From Ostreiculturibacter nitratireducens (GTDB lineage Bacteria; Pseudomonadota; Alphaproteobacteria; Rhodobacterales; Rhodobacteraceae): DNA of 64,000 nt. Numbering within the stretch: position 1 is the stretch's first letter; each line of letters opens with the position of its first letter. The notes under the pieces were generated by a model. The model was not told the origin of the DNA. It saw only the letters and a list, made by a program, of their open reading frames with translations, and did not search any database. Made by a program: the position numbers and the translations under genes. Shown piece after piece: positions 60,788 through 64,000 of this stretch. The stretch lies in assembly GCF_032670585.1 (NCBI RefSeq), contig NZ_JAVQHL010000001.1, positions 248,001-312,000 on the forward strand, given 5' to 3'.

Positions 60788-63700
60788 TCAGGCCTTCGCC
60801 TTGGCCTTCGGCTTTTCAACGGCGCGGGCCTTCTCGGCAAGGTCGCGGGCGATGGCGAAGGCGCCACGGATCTTGTCTGCTTCGCTGGCCCAGTCGCGGC
60901 GCACGATGATCTTGTTGTCCTTGACCTTGGCGAGGCCGCGTTCAGCTTGCAGGTACTCGACGAGGCCCGCGGGGTTCGCGAACTTGTCGTTGTGGAACTG
61001 CACCACCGCGCCCTTCGGCCCGCCATCGAGCCGCGCGATTCCGGCCCGCTTGCACATCGCCTTGATGCGCACGACGAGGAGGAGGGTGTTCACCTCCTTC
61101 GGCAAATCGCCGAACCGGTCGATCAGTTCCGCGGCGAAGCCTTCCAGTTCCACCTTCGTGTCGAGGCCCGAGAGGCGCCGATAAAGGCCTAGGCGGACGT
61201 CGAGGTCGGGGACATATTCCTCCGGGATCAGCACCGGCACGCCGAGGTTGATCTGTGGTGCCCAGTCTCCGTCCTCGTCCACGGCGGAGATTTCGCCGGC
61301 GCGGAGCTTGGCGATCGTGTCCTCGAGCATCGACTGGTAAAGCTCGTAACCCACTTCCCGAATATGGCCGGACTGCTCCTCGCCCAGAAGGTTCCCCGCC
61401 CCCCGCAGGTCGAGATCCTGCGAGGCGAGGTTGAAGCCTGCGCCGAGGCTGTCGAGGCTTCCCAGAAGCCGCAGCCGCTTGATCGCCTGCGGGGTAAGGG
61501 GCGCGCGTGGCTTCGTGGTGAGGAAGCAGTAGGCGCGCGTCTTCGACCGCCCAACCCTGCCCCGGATCTGGTAGAGCTGTGCGAGGCCGAACATGTCGGC
61601 GCGGTGCACGACCATCGTGTTCGCGGTCGGGATGTCGAGGCCGGATTCCACGATCGACGTTGCAACCAGCACATCGTACTTGCCGTCGTAGAAGGCGTTC
61701 ATCCGGTCATCGAGCTCGCCCGCCGCCATCTGCCCATGCGCGACGACGTAGCTCACCTCCGGCACCTCGGACTTCAGGAATTCCTCGACGTCGGGCAGGT
61801 CCGCGATGCGCGGGACGACGTAGAAGGACTGTCCGCCGCGGAAGCGTTCGCGCAGCAGGGCCTCGCGGATCGTGACCGCGTCGAACTCGCTGACATAAGT
61901 GCGGATCGCCAGCCGGTCGACGGGCGGCGTGCCGATGATCGACAGGTCGCGGACGCCCGTGAGCGAAAGCTGCAGGGTCCGCGGGATCGGGGTCGCGGTC
62001 AGGGTCAGGACGTGGACCTCACTGCGCATCTCCTTCAGCCGCTCCTTGTGGGAGACGCCGAAATGCTGCTCCTCGTCGATCACGAGGAGGCCGAGGTTCT
62101 TGAACCGGATGCCCTTTGCAAGGATCGCGTGGGTTCCGATGACGATATCGACGGAACCGTCCGCCAGCCCTTCCCGCGTCGTCTGGGCGTCGCGGGCAGA
62201 GACGAAGCGCGACAGGGGCCGGACGTTCAGCGGCATGCCCCGGAAGCGTTCGGCGAAGGTCTTGAAGTGTTGCCGCGCCAGAAGCGTGGTCGGTGCGATC
62301 ACCGCGACCTGAGCGCCCGACATGGCCGCGACGAAGGCAGCCCGCATCGCGACCTCGGTCTTGCCGAAGCCCACGTCGCCCACGATGAGCCGGTCCATCG
62401 GCGTGCCTTGAGAGAGGTCGTTCAGCACTTCCTCGATCGCGGTCAGCTGGTCGTCGGTCTCCTGGTAAGGGAATCGCGCGCAGAACGCGTCCCAGAGCCC
62501 GTCCGGGGGCTCCATGACCTGGGCGGCGCGCAGGTACCGTTCGGCCGCGACCCGGATCAACCGTTCCGCAATCTCGCGGATGCGCTGCTTGAGCTTTGCC
62601 TTCTTCGCCTGCCAGGCACCGCCGCCGAGCTTGTCGAGAAGACCTTCCTCGTGGCCGTAGCGGCTCAGAAGCTCGATGTTCTCGACCGGCAGGTAAAGCC
62701 GGTCGCCGCCCGCGTATTCGATCCAGACGCATTCATGCGGCGCGCCGAGCGCGGTGATCGTTTCCAGACCGCGATAGCGTCCGACGCCGTGGTCGACGTG
62801 GACCACGAGATCACCGGGTGTGAGCGACTGCGCCTCGGTCAGGAAGTTCTCGGCCTTCCGGCGTTTCTTCGGGCCGCGGATCAGGCGGTCGCCCAGCACG
62901 TCCTGCTCGGCGATGACCGTCAGGCCCTGCCCCTCGAACCCGTGTTCCAGCGCCCAGACGGCAAGATACAGGCCACCCTTGGCGTCCTTCACGTCGCGGA
63001 TGTCGCGGATCGGGACGGCGCCCTCGACGCCTTCATCGGCCAGAAGACCGGACAGGCGTTCCCGCGCGCCTTCGGAATAGGCCGCGAGGATCACGTTGCC
63101 GGACTTCCGCTTCGCTTCCAGATGCATGGCGAGCGCGCCGAAAAGGCTCACCTCTTCCTGCTGGCGCTCCGGTGAGAAGTTCCGGCCGATCCTGCCGCCC
63201 GCGTCGAGCACTCCGGGCCCGGTCGGCTGCGGCAGCGTCACGAGCTGGATGACGCGTTCGTCCGCGATCGCGGCATCCCAGGCCTGGCCGTCGAGATAGA
63301 GGAGCCCCGGTGCACAGGGCTTGTAGACCGTATCCAGCCGATCCTTCCGCCGCATCGCCTCGCGCCGCGTGTCGTATTGATCCGCGATCCCCTCCCAGCG
63401 AGACATCCGGGCGGGCGTCAGTTGATCGTCGAGCATCACGGTGGCGTCGGGAAGATAGTCGAACAGCGTCTCCAGCCGCTCGTGGAAGAAGGGCAGCCAG
63501 TGCTCCATCCCGGCGTGCTTGCGCCCGGCGCTGACCGCCTCGTAAAGCGGATCGTCCGTTCCTGCGGCGCCGAATTCGATCCGGTAGTTCTGCCGGAAGC
63601 GGGTGATCGAAGCCTCGTCGAGGATGACCTCGGAAACCGGGGTCAGTTCAACGGTGTTGAGCTTCTCGGTGCTTCGCTGCGTCGCCGGGTCGAAGCGGCG

Positions 63701-64000
63701 CGCGCCGTCGAGGACGTCGCCGAAGAGGTCGAGCCGCACCGGCCCGCCCTCGCCCGGCGGGAAGATGTCGATGATCCCGCCACGGATGGCGTAGTCGCCG
63801 GGTTCGGTGACCGTGGGGGTCTGGGAAAAGCCCATCCGGACGAGGAAGTCCCGCAACGCGGCCTCGTTCACCCTTCCTCCGACGCGGGCGGTGAAGGTCG
63901 CTTCCCGCAGAACCTCGCGCGTCGGAACGCGCTGCATCGCCGACGAAAGCGTTGTCAGAAGGACGAAGGGCTTGGGCATCCCGTGCGCTAACGCGGCAAG
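60788..64000 (-). CDS. mfd: Transcription-repair coupling factor Mfd (5' end cut by window)
   Basis: This is about 1070 residues of a normally ~1150-residue DNA translocase that removes stalled RNA polymerase and recruits UvrA. The visible part includes the UvrB-like N-terminal domains, the RNA-polymerase-interaction region with HVDHGVGRYRGLETI, and a RecG-like motor with Walker A VGDVGFGKTEVAMRAAF, DEEQHF, and VATSIVESGLDIPTANTMVV, split as VATSIVESGLDIP and TANTMVV. The reading frame is open to the right edge, so the start lies outside the window. An in-frame ATG at 63979 is internal. Confidence 0.96.
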   Translation of the reverse strand, partial: LAALAHGMPKPFVLLTTLSSAMQRVPTREVLREATFTARVGGRVNEAALRDFLVRMGFSQTPTVTEPGDYAIRGGIIDIFPPGEGGPVRLDLFGDVLDGARRFDPATQRSTEKLNTVELTPVSEVILDEASITRFRQNYRIEFGAAGTDDPLYEAVSAGRKHAGMEHWLPFFHERLETLFDYLPDATVMLDDQLTPARMSRWEGIADQYDTRREAMRRKDRLDTVYKPCAPGLLYLDGQAWDAAIADERVIQLVTLPQPTGPGVLDAGGRIGRNFSPERQQEEVSLFGALAMHLEAKRKSGNVILAAYSEGARERLSGLLADEGVEGAVPIRDIRDVKDAKGGLYLAVWALEHGFEGQGLTVIAEQDVLGDRLIRGPKKRRKAENFLTEAQSLTPGDLVVHVDHGVGRYRGLETITALGAPHECVWIEYAGGDRLYLPVENIELLSRYGHEEGLLDKLGGGAWQAKKAKLKQRIREIAERLIRVAAERYLRAAQVMEPPDGLWDAFCARFPYQETDDQLTAIEEVLNDLSQGTPMDRLIVGDVGFGKTEVAMRAAFVAAMSGAQVAVIAPTTLLARQHFKTFAERFRGMPLNVRPLSRFVSARDAQTTREGLADGSVDIVIGTHAILAKGIRFKNLGLLVIDEEQHFGVSHKERLKEMRSEVHVLTLTATPIPRTLQLSLTGVRDLSIIGTPPVDRLAIRTYVSEFDAVTIREALLRERFRGGQSFYVVPRIADLPDVEEFLKSEVPEVSYVVAHGQMAAGELDDRMNAFYDGKYDVLVATSIVESGLDIPTANTMVVHRADMFGLAQLYQIRGRVGRSKTRAYCFLTTKPRAPLTPQAIKRLRLLGSLDSLGAGFNLASQDLDLRGAGNLLGEEQSGHIREVGYELYQSMLEDTIAKLRAGEISAVDEDGDWAPQINLGVPVLIPEEYVPDLDVRLGLYRRLSGLDTKVELEGFAAELIDRFGDLPKEVNTLLLVVRIKAMCKRAGIARLDGGPKGAVVQFHNDKFANPAGLVEYLQAERGLAKVKDNKIIVRRDWASEADKIRGAFAIARDLAEKARAVEKPKAKAKA

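Noticed and set aside
1..64000. Mobile elements, CRISPR arrays, tRNA and rRNA genes
   Set aside because: I looked for terminal repeats with transposase, regular repeat-spacer arrays and tRNA cloverleaf or CCA ends and found none I could support by eye.

Overview
The window is a gene-dense, GC-rich alphaproteobacterial chromosome segment, most likely from a Rhodobacterales (Roseobacter/Paracoccaceae) organism. The gene families support this: a class II DAHP synthase, a PAS_5-type protein, a phoR-pstSCAB-phoU-phoB cluster, a glgP-glgB-glgC-glgA-glgX-pgm operon, a DUF502 protein, and a tandem pair of small 'GGMAEP' membrane proteins. I saw no insertion sequence, integrase, prophage, CRISPR array, rRNA or tRNA. 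The ends cut livM (left) and mfd (right).

Layout: 1-4852 (minus) is a branched-chain amino-acid ABC transporter, livK-livG-livF-livH-livM, with a hairpin between livK and livG. A GlxA-type AraC regulator (5066-6079) is divergent from class II DAHP synthase (6225-7595). After a convergent PAS_5 gene come yicC, gmk and a gamma carbonic anhydrase (8515-10594). A myo-inositol cluster follows: an RpiR-family regulator, a kinase-aldolase fusion iolC, iolD and iolB (10708-16335), with two matching palindromic operators. The phosphate regulon (17144-24269) has a three-repeat Pho box before pstS. The glycogen operon spans 24658-35920.

The least explained locus is 36196-40729. It has a small unrecognised gene, a full-length dynamin-like GTPase, a second short dynamin-type GTPase with a long acidic tail, and a roadblock/LC7-like small protein, all on one strand. 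I regard it as the best candidate for an undescribed system: a paired dynamin-like membrane machine with its own roadblock partner.

After it come two metallo-beta-lactamase-fold enzymes (one Tat-exported, one persulfide-dioxygenase-like), a thioredoxin-fold protein, a SulP transporter, an FAD oxidoreductase, a LuxR solo with altered ligand-pocket residues, and rpsB-tsf (minus). Then psuK-psuG, DUF502, the small tandem membrane proteins, a 3-hydroxybutyrate dehydrogenase (minus), a candidate small RNA with a strong terminator (minus, about 54658-54733), a YejA-like binding protein, an entericidin-like lipoprotein, a CsbD-like acidic protein, an acyl-CoA synthetase, a FrnE-type DsbA protein, a Bcr/CflA transporter, and mfd (minus, partial).

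All assignments come from reading motifs and context by eye. No database search was run. Starts were chosen from ribosome-binding sites, stop-start overlaps and expected N-termini.
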